Assembly: GCA_000245075.1 (NCBI GenBank)
Contig: JH599934.1
Span: 1 to 64,000, forward strand
Direction: 5' to 3'
DNA: 64,000 nucleotides
DNA from: Acetobacteraceae bacterium AT-5844
GTDB taxonomy: Bacteria; Pseudomonadota; Alphaproteobacteria; Acetobacterales; Acetobacteraceae
The notes beneath the pieces were generated by a model. It did not search any database and was not told where the DNA came from. It saw nothing but the letters and a program-made list of their open reading frames with translations. Positions 43,917-52,313 of this stretch are shown here, in pieces. Made by a program: the position numbers and the translations under genes. The first letter of the stretch is position 1. Each line of letters starts with the position of its first letter.

Positions 43917-45035
43917 TCAGCTCACGCCGTAGGTTTGCTTCCAGCGGTCGATGAAGGGCTGGTAGTCGGTGAGCGTCGCCGGGTTGTAATCGATAAAGGC
44001 GATGTTCTGCTCGCCGCCGACAGCCTCGGTGATGGAGCTGAAGGTATGGCGGATGTTCTCTCCGGGCTTCACATCTGGCCTTGCCGGCGTCAGGCCGCCA
44101 CGGCCAAAGCCCTGCTGGCCCTCTGCCGAGGCGATGTAGTCCAGCATCAGCTTGGCGGCGTTGACGTTGCGCGCACCCTTCGGGATGGCCATGCCCCGCA
44201 GGATGACGAGCTGCCCGTCCTGGATGAAGTTCCAGCCGAGGACACGCGCGCGGGCAGGGTCGTTCAGCCGTGGCCAGAAGGTGATGGCGGAGACAAACCA
44301 GCCAGCCGCGTATTCGCCCGAAGTGACCTTCTCGGTCATCGGGCCGCCGGAACGCTCCCAACGCGGTTGGGTGGGCGCGATCTGCTTGAACCACTCCCAC
44401 GCCTTGTCGCCATGCTTCTGCACGAAGCCGAAATTGGCCGAATAGCCGAAGCCGCCGAAATGCGCGCCATAGCTGGTGAGCTTATTGCGCCAGCGGCTGC
44501 GATTTTCCTCCGACAGGGTGACGAATTGCGCGAAGCTCTTCGGCTGCTGCGCCTCGGGCACCAGCATCTTGTTGAAGATGAAGACCAGCGGGTCCGCGGA
44601 GATGGTGTAGACGCCGGGCCAGGGCTTGGCCCATGCAGGCCAGGCGGCGGCTTCCGGTGACTCATAAGGCATCACCTCGTCGCGCCTCTGGAACTCGATC
44701 CAACCCGACGGATCGGCGGTGGCCAGCAGGTCCGCCGTGCGGCTGTTGGTGCCACGCTCCGCCAGGTATCGCTCGAACACTTCCCGCGAATTCGGCAGGT
44801 CCAGCGTCTCGACCTTGATCTTGGGATAGCGGCGGTTGAAGCCCTCCAGCACCGGCCGCCAGTTTTCGGCGGACATGATGGAGTAGATCAGCAGGCTGCC
44901 CTCGCGCTCGCCGCCGGCCACGACCTCCTGATAGCCCTGCGGGTACCCTGAAGGCGGGCCGCTCTGTGCACGCAGGGCGGTTGGCAAGAGAAGAGCAGGC
45001 AAGGCGAGGGCGCTACGGCGTCCGATCCCGTTCAT
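43917..45035 (-). CDS. ABC transporter solute-binding protein, FbpA/family 1-like
   Basis: The 372-residue periplasmic protein has the signal MNGIGRRSALALPALLLPTA, with cleavage after LRA near 23. The phrase SAENWRPVLEGFNRRYPKIKVE is typical of the ferric/spermidine/AEP-binding group. No adjacent Tyr-Tyr pair, a hallmark of many ferric-binding FbpA proteins, occurs in the sequence. The chosen ATG follows GGAGGA perfectly; an ATG at 45059 lacks a site. It is the first gene of the six-gene operon and divergent from a GntR/FCD regulator, so it probably defines the substrate later activated by the CoA-transferases. Confidence 0.88.
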   Translation of the reverse strand: MNGIGRRSALALPALLLPTALRAQSGPPSGYPQGYQEVVAGGEREGSLLIYSIMSAENWRPVLEGFNRRYPKIKVETLDLPNSREVFERYLAERGTNSRTADLLATADPSGWIEFQRRDEVMPYESPEAAAWPAWAKPWPGVYTISADPLVFIFNKMLVPEAQQPKSFAQFVTLSEENRSRWRNKLTSYGAHFGGFGYSANFGFVQKHGDKAWEWFKQIAPTQPRWERSGGPMTEKVTSGEYAAGWFVSAITFWPRLNDPARARVLGWNFIQDGQLVILRGMAIPKGARNVNAAKLMLDYIASAEGQQGFGRGGLTPARPDVKPGENIRHTFSSITEAVGGEQNIAFIDYNPATLTDYQPFIDRWKQTYGVS

Positions 45036-45089
45036 GGTCTTCCTCCCTGGAGGGGCCACCCTTGCGTTGAAGGCTCGACCCCGGCGCTC

Positions 45090-45112
45090 TTTGGCGCAAT
45101 TATTGGCGCCAA
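45090..45112. promoter_or_regulatory. Tandem dyad motifs, putative GntR operator
   Basis: TTTGGCGCAAT (45090-45100) and ATTGGCGCCAA (45102-45112) form two related sites 12 bases apart. The second contains the perfect 10-base palindrome TTGGCGCCAA. They lie between the divergent binding-protein (start 45035) and GntR (start 45171) genes. One-turn spacing on the same face of the helix suggests cooperative binding of two dimers. Confidence 0.55.
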
Positions 45113-45170
45113 CACGCTACGGTTGCCGGGACGCCTGGCGCAACCGTTTTCTTGGCAGGAACGAACACGC

Positions 45171-45815
45171 ATGGCCCGCCCCGTCCGCCCCCGTCGCGCC
45201 CTGGCCGCCGAGATCGCCACAGCCATTCGAGGCGGCGAATACCGTATCGGCGAGTGGTTACGGCAGGTCGATCTTGAAGAGCGGTTCGGCGCGACACGGT
45301 TCGATATCCGCGCGGCACTGGCGGAGTTGGTGCTGCGCCACACAGTGGAGCATGTGCCGAACAGGGGATTCCGCGTGGCCGCGCCGGACCGGCAGCGGGT
45401 GAGGGACACGCTGCTGGTGCGCGCCATGCTGGAGGTGGAGGCCGCGCTGGGTGCGCTGCCGCATCTGGACGCCGCCGCGCTGCAATTGCTGGAGGAAAAG
45501 GCGGATGCGTTCGACCGCGCGATCTCCGACGGCACGCCGGCCGCCCAGAGCGCCACCAATCTCGATTTCCATGATACGCTCTACGCCTTCTGCCCGAACA
45601 AGGCGCTGGTGGATCTCGCTATCGAGGTGCGTGACCGGTATCGGATGTGGCCGCTCGTGCTTTGGCCCTCCATGCGGGCGCTGCGGCACAGCGCGGAAGG
45701 GCACCGCGAGATCCTGGCCGCATTGCGGGCGGGTGCGGCGGCGGCGCTGGCCACCAGCGTCCGGGCGCATATCCTCAATTCCGAGGCCAACAAGGCGCAG
45801 GATGAGGACGCCTGA
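45171..45815 (+). CDS. GntR-family transcriptional regulator with FCD domain
   Basis: The 214-residue protein has a winged helix at about residues 8-70 (GEWLRQVDLEERFGATRFDIRAAL) and a helical FCD ligand-binding domain at about 80-205. NLDFHDTLYAFC and SAEGHREILAALRAG carry the usual metal-binding Asp/His residues. FCD regulators commonly respond to carboxylic acids. It is divergent from the ABC/CoA-transferase/lyase operon with tandem dyads between. ATG 45171 is chosen after AGGA; ATG 45123 would place 16 residues over the promoter region. Confidence 0.87.
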   Translation: MARPVRPRRALAAEIATAIRGGEYRIGEWLRQVDLEERFGATRFDIRAALAELVLRHTVEHVPNRGFRVAAPDRQRVRDTLLVRAMLEVEAALGALPHLDAAALQLLEEKADAFDRAISDGTPAAQSATNLDFHDTLYAFCPNKALVDLAIEVRDRYRMWPLVLWPSMRALRHSAEGHREILAALRAGAAAALATSVRAHILNSEANKAQDEDA

Positions 45816-46102
45816 AGGCGCGGCGCGTGGGTGGTGCTCGCACCCATTGAAGCAGAGAGGCGCGCGGTGATGTAAAGGCCCAGGCCGGCCCCGCGACGGC
45901 CCTGGATCGGCCCGTTCCCGCCGCGATGAAATTTCTTGAACACACGCGGCCCGTCCGGTGGAGGTATGCCGCAACCGGTCCGGGATCGCCGCTGCCATCT
46001 CGCCGTGCTGGGCCGGAAGCTACGGCGCCGTGTTCCGCTTTGACTGTTCTTCTCCGGGCCGGTGCGGAAGATCATCCGGCGGGGCTGCAGAGTGGCTCTC
46101 AG

Positions 46103-46909
46103 CTAAGCAGTGGCGTGGCGGCGGATGACGTCTTTGATGAGGTCATCATCCGCCGGGTTCTCATGGCTCAGCCCCCGGACATGGCTCGAGGTGGTTTTGA
46201 CCTGATATACATGCAGGCCCTGCCGGCTGCGCTGCCAGGTTGCTGTCGGGACCCCGACCGCGCCTGCGGAACGGACCATGACAAGGAGCTCGGCGGCCGG
46301 GCTGCGCCTTGTCAGCGCGTCGTGCAGCCTCTCTACCTTCTCCGGCTTCCCTCTCCCCGGGTCGAGGATGGCCACGAAGAGATATCGCCGGCCGCTGGAG
46401 AGAGCATCCTCAAACCTGGCGACAGCGCGCTGGAAGTAGGCGTAGTCGTCTGGCTTTTGAGGGTCGTGATGATTGAATATGACAGGGCGTTGATACTTCG
46501 GGCTGAAATGCAGGTGGCCGCGGCCGATGCCGTCTGGATTCCCGGTGTAAGTGTAGAAGGAGGGATTCAGGAATGCCGCGAACTGATCCTCGAGGCAGTC
46601 GGCCACCATCTGAGGGTCGGAGAATATCCAGTCGAAGGGTCCGGCCTCTGTCCTGTAGCCGAGCTCTTTAAGGATATAGCTCGTGTAGCAATGACTGCCC
46701 AAGCTGAAGACGCCGGATATCTCAGCCCCAGGCTGCCCTGTGCCTCCGGCCTGCTCGTCGGAGATGATCCCTTCGCTATGGGCCAGAATGCGCGCAGTCC
46801 GTAAGAGGGCTCGGCGGCTCTCGTCAGATAAATCCTGCCAAAGCCTCAGGAGCTCGTCACGAGAGGGGTCGGGAGCCCCCTGACGCGCAGGTACCGAGGA
46901 CCCGTCCAT
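46103..46909 (-). CDS. DUF1796 putative papain-like cysteine peptidase
   Basis: The 268-residue protein has a family core starting at SLGSHC (residues 69-74, candidate catalytic C74). It continues with GPFDWIFSDPQ near 90-100 and NHHDPQKPDDY near 146, then RRYLFVAILD and ELLVMVRS strands. The first 60 residues are charged and not part of the domain. The family is named as putative papain-like peptidases, yet members often occur with glycan or surface-polymer genes and activity is unproven. The gene is isolated, and its base composition looks visibly less GC-rich than its neighbours, consistent with transfer. No operon partner is present. Confidence 0.75.
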   Translation of the reverse strand: MDGSSVPARQGAPDPSRDELLRLWQDLSDESRRALLRTARILAHSEGIISDEQAGGTGQPGAEISGVFSLGSHCYTSYILKELGYRTEAGPFDWIFSDPQMVADCLEDQFAAFLNPSFYTYTGNPDGIGRGHLHFSPKYQRPVIFNHHDPQKPDDYAYFQRAVARFEDALSSGRRYLFVAILDPGRGKPEKVERLHDALTRRSPAAELLVMVRSAGAVGVPTATWQRSRQGLHVYQVKTTSSHVRGLSHENPADDDLIKDVIRRHATA

Positions 46910-47234
46910 TATGCGTTGTCCCAGACCAAGCTCTGCGCTCCTGCCTATCCGCTCTCTGATAGGCCAAGCTTAAGCTAAGGGATCGTGATTCTTGCGTAAT
47001 GATTCTGTGAATGAAACGTTTGCGCAAATTTTTTCGCTTGAGGAGAGGCGCAGATGGCCAGAGCGGCAGCTGGTGCCAGTCCAAGGCCGATATGCCATGG
47101 GGCGAAGCTGAGCCTTTTCCCGGGTTAGGGGAGAGCTTCCCTCCGCCTGCTCAGCCCTCATCACGCCGCCGATTATCCTTTGCCGTGACCAATTCTCCCC
47201 GATCATCCAGAATGCCGGGAGGGAGACCAGCGCC
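46910..47234. other. AT-richer intergenic region between divergent genes
   Basis: No gene is seen. The stretch 46958-47045 is markedly AT-rich for this genome and contains the perfect palindrome AGCTTAAGCT (46967-46976) and a T6 run near 47027-47032. It should hold the promoters of the divergent DUF1796 (start 46909) and BKACE (start 47235) genes. I cannot place -35 and -10 elements confidently. Confidence 0.5.
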
Positions 47235-48119
47235 ATGAGAAGCAAAGCCATCCTCACCTGCGCCGTCACGGGCAACCTGACCACGCCGGAACAGACGCCG
47301 CACCTGCCCATCACCCCCGAGCAGATCGCCCGTTCCGCGATCGAGGCGGCGCAGGCCGGGGCTGCCATCGTGCACCTGCATGTGCGCGACCCCGCCACGG
47401 GCCGTCCCAGCATGGCGCTGGAGCTGTACCGGGAGGTCATGGAGCGCATCCGGGACAGCGGCACCGACGTGCTGATCAATCTGACAACAGGGCCGGGAGG
47501 CCGCTTCGTCCCCTCCCGTGAGGATCCGCGCATCGCTGCGCCGGAGACGACGCTGCTGCCACCGGAAAAGCGGGTGGAGCATATTCTGGCCCTGCGGCCG
47601 GACATCGCCACGCTGGACCTGAACACCATGTGGTCCGGCAGCGCCGTGGTGATCAACGCGCCCTGGAGCATCGCCCGTATGGCGGAGGCGATTTACGCCG
47701 CCGGCGCTATCCCGGAGCTGGAGGTATTCGATTCCGGCGACATCCAGCTGGCGAAGCAGTTGATCAAGGACGGCGTGCTGAAGGACCCCTGCCTGTTCCA
47801 GATCTGCATGGGTATCCGCTACGGCTTCGCGGCCGATCCGGAAACACTGTTCTATGCGCGCTCCATCCTGCCGCCCGGCTCGCACTGGGCAGCCTTCGGC
47901 ATCGGGCGCACCGAGTTCCCGCAACTTGCCCAGGCGCTGTTGCTGGGCGGACATGTGCGGGTGGGGCTGGAGGACAATATCTATCTCTCCAAGGGCCGGC
48001 TTGCGACCAGCAACGCTGAATTGGTGGAGCACGCCGTCCGCATCATGCGTGACCTGTATGTGGAGCCGATGACCGCCGCCGAGGCGCGGGCCGAATTGGC
48101 ACTGGTCGGGCGGCCATAG
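47235..48119 (+). CDS. Beta-keto acid cleavage enzyme (BKACE, DUF849 family)
   Basis: This is a 294-residue zinc-dependent TIM barrel of the family founded by 3-keto-5-aminohexanoate cleavage enzyme. The zinc motif H47-x-H49 is in VHLHVRDPATGRPS, and the distal acid region is ELEVFDSGDI. Family members condense a beta-keto acid with acetyl-CoA and release acetoacetate plus a new acyl-CoA. No lysine-fermentation genes surround it, so the Kce function itself is unlikely; many BKACE specificities exist. The ATG follows GGGAGG at about 10 bases. It is monocistronic. Confidence 0.88.
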   Translation: MRSKAILTCAVTGNLTTPEQTPHLPITPEQIARSAIEAAQAGAAIVHLHVRDPATGRPSMALELYREVMERIRDSGTDVLINLTTGPGGRFVPSREDPRIAAPETTLLPPEKRVEHILALRPDIATLDLNTMWSGSAVVINAPWSIARMAEAIYAAGAIPELEVFDSGDIQLAKQLIKDGVLKDPCLFQICMGIRYGFAADPETLFYARSILPPGSHWAAFGIGRTEFPQLAQALLLGGHVRVGLEDNIYLSKGRLATSNAELVEHAVRIMRDLYVEPMTAAEARAELALVGRP

Positions 48120-48677
48120 AATAGCATCCGGCGGCGCGGGGAAGGGCGCATGCGTTCCGCGATGATAAGGTCGTGGAACCCAGATCCGGCAGCGACTTCG
48201 GGGCGCGGCTGCTCCAAATTGCCGGCCGTGCCTCGTATCTTTGTAAAAGCCAAGTCTAAGGTGAGGATGCCGGATGCGGCGGGGCGCAGCCCCAGGGCAG
48301 GCGAGCGGCGAAGCGGAACCGGAACAGTTCTCGAGCATGCAGCGAACCGGCGTTTGCCTTGACGGCGGATCACGCCGCGGAGCATGATCGTTACAGATAC
48401 GGATGGATTCGGTGTCGTGCGAGTGGCGCGGTCTTCACCGGTAGCCGCACCCGGGGAGACAATCCGTCGCGCAGTTCGCCCCTTGAGTGGCGAGACACGA
48501 CCTGGATCATGAATGCAGCGAAGACCGCGGCACGCTCCTTCGGAGATGCGCATGTTGCGCGCATCGCCTCTCGGGCTCTGATCCGGCGAAGCATGGCCCG
48601 GCGGGCCGCGTTGACCATGATGGCAGGAAGAGGAATGGCGACCAGTCTGAGGTAAGCGACGGCAACCGGGAGAAGGC
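48120..48677. other. Intergenic region without a recognised gene
   Basis: These 558 bases lie between the BKACE gene and the first oxidase cluster. Short frames exist on both strands but none matches a family or has a ribosome site. An inverted pair, GCATCCGG and CCGGATGC, lies about 145 bases apart (near 48125 and 48269), too far apart to be a simple terminator. GGGAGAAGG at 48668-48676 is the ribosome site of the downstream subunit II gene. Confidence 0.55.
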
Positions 48678-49754
48678 GTGGTGAACAACGACGCGCGATG
48701 GACGGTAGGTATATGCATGGCGCTGTTCGGCCTGGCCGGACTGTTCATCGCCAGCCGTGCGGCCGACGCCACCTTCATCTGGACAGGGCTGGCCTTTACC
48801 CTGATCAGTGTCTTCTGGATCTACAACCTCATCCGCATTTCCTTTGATGAGGCCGAGGGAAAGAGGGTCCGCGCGCGCGAGCAGGTGGTGCCCTACACGC
48901 TGCTCGCCATTGCTTTCTGCTCGGTGCTGTTTCACGTGCTGAGTCCTTGGTGGTGGGCGCCGATCGCTTCGAACTGGCACTACATCGACAACACGATCAA
49001 CCTCACCTTCTGGCTCACGGGCATCGTCTTCGCCGCCGTCCTCGCCTTCATGGCCTATTGCGTGTTCCGCTTCCGCCACCGGGAGGGAAACCGGGCCGAG
49101 TATGAGCCGGAAAGCACGCGCCTCGAAGCAATCCTCGCCATCGGAACTTCCTTCGGGATCGCTGCGATGCTGGCTCCCGGACTGGTGGTCTGGAACCAGT
49201 ACATCACGGTGCCGGACAATACGGTCGAGGTCGAGGCTGTTGGCCAGCAATGGTCCTGGAACTTCCGGCTGGCCGGCCAGGACGGCCGGCTTGGCACCAG
49301 CGATGTCCGGAATGTGCGGCCCAACGGTAATCCGCTGGGCCTGAACCCGGATGACTCCCACGGGCAGGACGATATTGTCGTGGAGGCAGAGGATCTGCAT
49401 CTGCCTGTTGGCAAGCCGGTCAGGCTGCTGCTGCGCTCGATCGACGTTCTTCACAGCTTCTACGTGCCGGAGTTCCGCGTGAAGATGGACATGATCCCGG
49501 GCATGGTGACCCAACTGTGGTTCACGCCGACCCGGACCGGGCGGTTCCAGATCCTCTGCGCCGAACTGTGTGGTGTCGGCCATTCGATCATGCGTGGCTG
49601 GGTCGTCATCGATGACGAGCAGGCCTACCAGGCTTGGCTTGGGGCGCAGCAGACCTTCGCCTCACGTGCCAGTCCGGCTCTCGCATCGAGCGAGGGCGAT
49701 TCTGCCGGCCGGCCGGGGCGCCAGGATGGTGGGCGGGCCCACGCCCCGCACTGA
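48678..49754 (+). CDS. Cytochrome c oxidase subunit II with extended membrane domain
   Basis: The 358-residue protein has a C-terminal CuA cupredoxin with H259, C294, C298, H302 and M305 (CAELCGVGHSIM), plus the electron-entry aromatic phrase QQWSWNF. Five hydrophobic segments are seen (about 8-26, 32-52, 70-90, 108-132, 150-172), where ordinary subunit II has two. The first three are an N-terminal extension without a recognised domain. The charged tail after residue 330 has no heme motif. Start is GTG 48678 or the adjacent GTG 48681. It opens a five-gene oxidase operon. Confidence 0.9.
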   Translation: MVNNDARWTVGICMALFGLAGLFIASRAADATFIWTGLAFTLISVFWIYNLIRISFDEAEGKRVRAREQVVPYTLLAIAFCSVLFHVLSPWWWAPIASNWHYIDNTINLTFWLTGIVFAAVLAFMAYCVFRFRHREGNRAEYEPESTRLEAILAIGTSFGIAAMLAPGLVVWNQYITVPDNTVEVEAVGQQWSWNFRLAGQDGRLGTSDVRNVRPNGNPLGLNPDDSHGQDDIVVEAEDLHLPVGKPVRLLLRSIDVLHSFYVPEFRVKMDMIPGMVTQLWFTPTRTGRFQILCAELCGVGHSIMRGWVVIDDEQAYQAWLGAQQTFASRASPALASSEGDSAGRPGRQDGGRAHAPH

Positions 49755-49808
49755 TTTGCATGATACCAAGGCCACGGAGGCCAGGCGACCGAGGTAGGGA
49801 AGAAGCTG

Positions 49809-51584
49809 ATGGGCGAAGCAACGGCAGAACCGTTCGAGACCGAGCCTTCCGCGGAAGTTCCGGAGGTCGAGCTCTACCATGCCACGAGCTGGTGGACGAA
49901 ATACGTCTTCTCGCAGGATGCCAAGATCATCGCCATACAGTATTCGGTCACTGCCCTGGCCGCCGGCTTCGTGGCCCTGGTCCTGTCCTGGCTGATGCGC
50001 CTTCAACTAGGCTTTCCGGACAGCCTTTCCATCATCGATCCGCCTCAGTACTACCAGTACATCACCATGCACGGCATGATCATGGTGGTCTATCTCCTCA
50101 CGGCCCTGCTGCTCGGCGGGTTTGGCAACTACCTCATCCCGTTGATGGTGGGCGCGCGGGATATGGTCTTCCCGTATCTGAACATGCTCAGCTACTGGAC
50201 CTATCTGCTGGCCGTGCTGGTGCTTTTGGCAAGCTTCTTCGTTCCCGGCGGCCCCACCGGCGCCGGATGGACCCTGTATCCGCCCCAGGCCATCCTGGCC
50301 GGCACGCCGGGGCAGGAAGCGGGCATCATCCTGATGCTCGTGTCGCTGATGATCTTCATCATCGGCTTCACGATGGGCGGGCTGAACTATGTCGTGACCG
50401 TGCTGCAGGGCCGCGCGCGCGGGATGACCATGATGCGCCTGCCGCTCACGGTATGGGGCATCTTCACCGCCAGTGTCATGGCCCTGCTTGCCTTCCCCGC
50501 CCTGTTCGTCGGTGCGGTGATGCTGCTGCTCGACCGCCTGTTGGGAACCAGCTTCTTCATGCCGGCCATTGTCGTGATGGGGCAGCATCAAAATTACAGC
50601 GGCGGAAGCCCGATCCTGTTCCAGCATATGTTCTGGTTCTTCGGCCACCCGGAAGTGTACATCGTCGCCCTCCCGGCCTTCGGCATCGTCTCCGACCTGA
50701 TCAGCACCCATGCACGACGGAATATCTTCGGTTACCGCATGATGGTGTGGGCGATCGTGATCATCGGCTTCCTGAGCTTCGTGGTCTGGGCCCACCATAT
50801 GTATGTCAGCGGTATGCATCCGTATTTCGGATTCTTCTTTGCCACGACGACGCTGATCATCGCCGTCCCGACCGCGCTCAAGGTCTATAACTGGGTGCTC
50901 ACGCTCTGGCGCGGCGATATCCATCTCACGGTGCCGATGCTATTCGCCCTGGGCTTTATCGTCACCTTCGTCAATGGAGGGCTGACGGGCTTGTTCCTGG
51001 GCAATGCCGTCGTGGACGTGCCTCTGTCCGATACGATGTTCGTTGTTGCCCACTTCCACATGGTCATGGGCGTGGCGCCCGTCCTTGTCATCTACGGAGC
51101 AATCTATCACTGGTATCCCAAGGTTACCGGCCGGATGCCGAATGAGATGCTGGGCAAATTCCATTTCTGGGTCACATTCATCGGGTCGTATCTGGTCTTC
51201 TTCCCTCTGCATTATCTCGGTCTGATGGGTGTGCCGCGGCGGTACTATACGATTGGTGATATGGACGCGATCCCGCTTTCCACCGGGATGCTCAACGAGC
51301 TGGTCAGCATCGCCGCCTTCGTCGTCGGATTTGCCCAGCTCGTCTTCGTATTCAACATGATCTGGAGCATGCGCAATGGCACGCCCGCGGGCGGTAATCC
51401 CTGGCGGGCCACGACATTGGAGTGGCAGACACCTGAAACGCCGCCAGGGCATGGCAACTGGGGCAAGGACCTGCCCGTGGTTTACCGTTGGGCCTATGAC
51501 TACAGCGTGCCCGGCGCGGAGCAGGATTTTCTGCCGCAAAATCAGCCGCCGGTTCGGCAGGGTACCCGGAGTACCGAGCCATGA
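49809..51584 (+). CDS. Cytochrome c oxidase subunit I, A-type
   Basis: This 591-residue heme-copper oxidase catalytic subunit has heme ligands H88 and H417, heme a3 ligand H415, and CuB ligands H280, H329 and H330. The Tyr expected to cross-link to CuB His is Y284 in GHPEVYI. D-channel residues D118 and N125 with E282, and K-channel K358 (PTALKVYNW), are all present, so it should pump protons as an A1-type oxidase. It reduces oxygen to water with electrons from CuA. It overlaps the next gene by 4 bases. Confidence 0.95.
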   Translation: MGEATAEPFETEPSAEVPEVELYHATSWWTKYVFSQDAKIIAIQYSVTALAAGFVALVLSWLMRLQLGFPDSLSIIDPPQYYQYITMHGMIMVVYLLTALLLGGFGNYLIPLMVGARDMVFPYLNMLSYWTYLLAVLVLLASFFVPGGPTGAGWTLYPPQAILAGTPGQEAGIILMLVSLMIFIIGFTMGGLNYVVTVLQGRARGMTMMRLPLTVWGIFTASVMALLAFPALFVGAVMLLLDRLLGTSFFMPAIVVMGQHQNYSGGSPILFQHMFWFFGHPEVYIVALPAFGIVSDLISTHARRNIFGYRMMVWAIVIIGFLSFVVWAHHMYVSGMHPYFGFFFATTTLIIAVPTALKVYNWVLTLWRGDIHLTVPMLFALGFIVTFVNGGLTGLFLGNAVVDVPLSDTMFVVAHFHMVMGVAPVLVIYGAIYHWYPKVTGRMPNEMLGKFHFWVTFIGSYLVFFPLHYLGLMGVPRRYYTIGDMDAIPLSTGMLNELVSIAAFVVGFAQLVFVFNMIWSMRNGTPAGGNPWRATTLEWQTPETPPGHGNWGKDLPVVYRWAYDYSVPGAEQDFLPQNQPPVRQGTRSTEP

Positions 51585-52243
51585 CGATCATGCTTCTCCT
51601 CGTGGCCACGCTCGCAACGATTGCGATCTGGTGGCTGTCTCAGCAGCGGCTCACTGAGAAGCCGTGGCTGGAGAATGGGCCGGCCCCCTCGCGCGCCGCC
51701 ACCAGCGGCATGCCGGCGGCGAAAGTGGGCCTTGGCGTTTTTCTCGCTGTCGTAAGCTCGCTCTTTGCACTTTTCGCCAGCGCCTACTCCATGCGCATGC
51801 ACATGGCGAGCGATTGGCAGTCCCTGCCCATTCCATGGCTGCTATGGCCCAATACCGGCGTGCTGTTCGTGAGCAGCGGGGCCATGGCGTGGGCGCAGGT
51901 CGCGGTGCGACGAGGACAAATTGAAAGTCTGCGCACCAGCCTGCTGGTCGGCGGTGCCAGCGCCATCCTGTTCCTTATGGGGCAGGTCGTGGCCTGGCAG
52001 CAGCTGACCGCGGCCGGCTTCTACATGGCAACCAATCCAGCAAACGCGTTCTTCTACCTGCTGACGGCGCTGCACGGCCTGCACCTGCTCGGAGGGCTTG
52101 TGGCCCTAGGCAGGACGAGTGCCAAGGTGCGGCGCGGCACTGATACCGACCGGATGACACTGAGCGTCGATCTTTGCGCGCTGTACTGGCACTTCCTGCT
52201 TTTGGTGTGGCTGGCAGTCTTCGCGCTGCTGCTGCATGGCTGA
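51581..52243 (+). CDS. Cytochrome c oxidase subunit III-like protein (first copy)
   Basis: The 220-residue membrane protein has about five helices with the subunit III phrases FYLLTALHGLHLLGGL and CALYWHFLLLVWLAVF at the C-terminus. It is followed 70 bases later by a second subunit III-like gene, and both belong to the first oxidase operon. Subunit III stabilises the D-channel entrance. Confidence 0.85.
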   Translation: MTIMLLLVATLATIAIWWLSQQRLTEKPWLENGPAPSRAATSGMPAAKVGLGVFLAVVSSLFALFASAYSMRMHMASDWQSLPIPWLLWPNTGVLFVSSGAMAWAQVAVRRGQIESLRTSLLVGGASAILFLMGQVVAWQQLTAAGFYMATNPANAFFYLLTALHGLHLLGGLVALGRTSAKVRRGTDTDRMTLSVDLCALYWHFLLLVWLAVFALLLHG

Positions 52244-52313
52244 GCCTTAGCAGGCAACTTCATCCGCCCGGGCGATTCCCCGGGCGGGATCTGCAAAGAA
52301 GGGTTGCAGGCCC

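Noticed and set aside
41095-45035. Assignment of the ABC importer as a ferric iron system (fbpABC)
   Set aside because: There are no iron genes nearby, no Tyr-Tyr pair in the binding protein, and it is translationally coupled to CoA-ester enzymes.
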